Positions 13,800 through 14,175 of a DNA stretch of 14,175 bases are shown piece after piece (position 1 is the first letter of the stretch; every line of letters begins with the position of its first letter). The stretch comes from Flavobacteriales bacterium (lineage in GTDB: Bacteria > Bacteroidota > Bacteroidia > Flavobacteriales_F > PHOS-HE28). The position numbers and the translations under genes are program-made. The DNA is taken from positions 1 through 14,175 of the forward strand of contig JACJZH010000045.1 of NCBI GenBank assembly GCA_020635695.1, given 5' to 3'. The notes beneath the pieces are model-generated. The model saw only the letters and a list, made by a program, of their open reading frames with translations. It did not search any database and was not told the origin of the DNA.

Positions 13800-13817
13800 A
13801 CCGGCGCGCAGGCCGGT
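13800..13817. terminator. Weak hairpin between convergent genes
   Basis: ACCGGC (13800-13805) pairs with GCCGGT (13812-13817) around a 6-nt loop in the 88-nt gap between convergent ORFs, a position where a bidirectional terminator would be useful. There is no T-run on either side, so support is limited. Confidence 0.25.
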
Positions 13818-13871
13818 CTGACAGCCCGATGGAAATGGGCGTGTAGGAAAACCTCACGATCCGCGCCCGAA

Positions 13872-14175
13872 CTACCGCACGAACCGCACGGAGGTGGCGC
13901 CGCGCGGATCTTGCACCGTGGCCACGTAAAGGCCCGGGCGCAGACCCGCCAGCGGCACGCGATCGCCATGCGTATGCAGCGCGCGCCGCAGCAGCACCTG
14001 CCCCACCGCGTTGCGCAGGATGAGCTCGGCCGATGCCGGCACCGCACCGGTGATCACCAGTTCGTCGTCCACCGGTTCCATGACGAGGGAGGGGGTGGTG
14101 GCCGGTCGATCGATGCCGGTGACCAGGCTGCCCGCCGGCAGCGGCACGTTCGGGGTGCTGTTGTAGGCCAGCTGA
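13872..14175 (-). CDS. C-terminal end of a T9SS cargo protein (partial)
   Basis: The frame is open to the right edge of the window, so only the last 100 residues are visible; the apparent GTG start at 14147 is internal. The visible part is the sorting region: a short linker (STPNVPLPAGSLVTGI), then LVITGAVPASAELILRNAVG, ALHTHGDRVPLAGLRPGLYV and SVRFVR at the end, the beta-strand pattern of a T9SS type A domain. The catalytic or binding part lies outside. It is convergent with the preceding secreted-protein gene. Confidence 0.72.
   Translation of the reverse strand, partial: QLAYNSTPNVPLPAGSLVTGIDRPATTPSLVMEPVDDELVITGAVPASAELILRNAVGQVLLRRALHTHGDRVPLAGLRPGLYVATVQDPRGATSVRFVR

Noticed and set aside
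1..14175. Search for CRISPR arrays, tRNA or rRNA genes, insertion-sequence ends, toxin-antitoxin or phage-defence genes
   Set aside because: No direct-repeat array, cloverleaf-like stretch, transposase motif or defence-protein motif was recognised on either strand.

Overview
The window looks like chromosomal DNA from a GC-rich member of the Bacteroidota, probably a Flavobacteriales-type lineage known mostly from environmental or wastewater genomes. Three observations support this. At least six predicted secreted proteins end in a C-terminal beta-sandwich of the type IX secretion (T9SS, Por-secretion) kind. Several start codons follow closely on TAnnTTTG-like boxes, the Bacteroidota -7 promoter element, and few genes have a Shine-Dalgarno sequence. 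A choice-of-anchor L protein and a Bacteroidota-style Rieske lipoprotein are also present. The base composition (about two thirds GC by eye) is high for the phylum. I see no rRNA, tRNA, CRISPR array, insertion sequence or phage gene. All strong ORFs are intact except the last, which is cut by the window edge.

Layout. Positions 24-5141 hold cytoplasmic and envelope housekeeping genes: a glutaryl-CoA dehydrogenase-type acyl-CoA dehydrogenase, a small STAS/SpoIIAA-like protein, an MgtC/DUF4010 membrane protein, a tandem-domain universal stress protein, a CHAD protein and a Rieske [2Fe-2S] lipoprotein. Positions 5300-11026 are an exported-protein region: an Asp-box (BNR) propeller protein, a paralogue of the STAS-like protein, a 596-residue T9SS protein with a calcium-loop motif, a cysteine-rich TIMP/NTR-like T9SS protein, and a choice-of-anchor L protein. 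From 11139 to the end are a small cysteine-containing lipoprotein, a GT4 glycosyltransferase, a further secreted T9SS protein, and the C-terminal end of another.

The genes do not form one obvious pathway. The cargo genes appear to be mostly single transcription units, with compact convergent 3' ends (8-bp overlap, or gaps of 1, 7 and 10 nt) and short divergent promoter regions. The secretion machinery is not in the window. The observations most worth following are the TIMP-like secreted protein whose predicted mature N-terminus is Cys-Ser-Cys, the pair of STAS-like paralogues 5 kb apart, the 16-bp strand-specific RNA hairpin between two cargo genes, and the recurring -7 boxes that imply leaderless or near-leaderless mRNAs.
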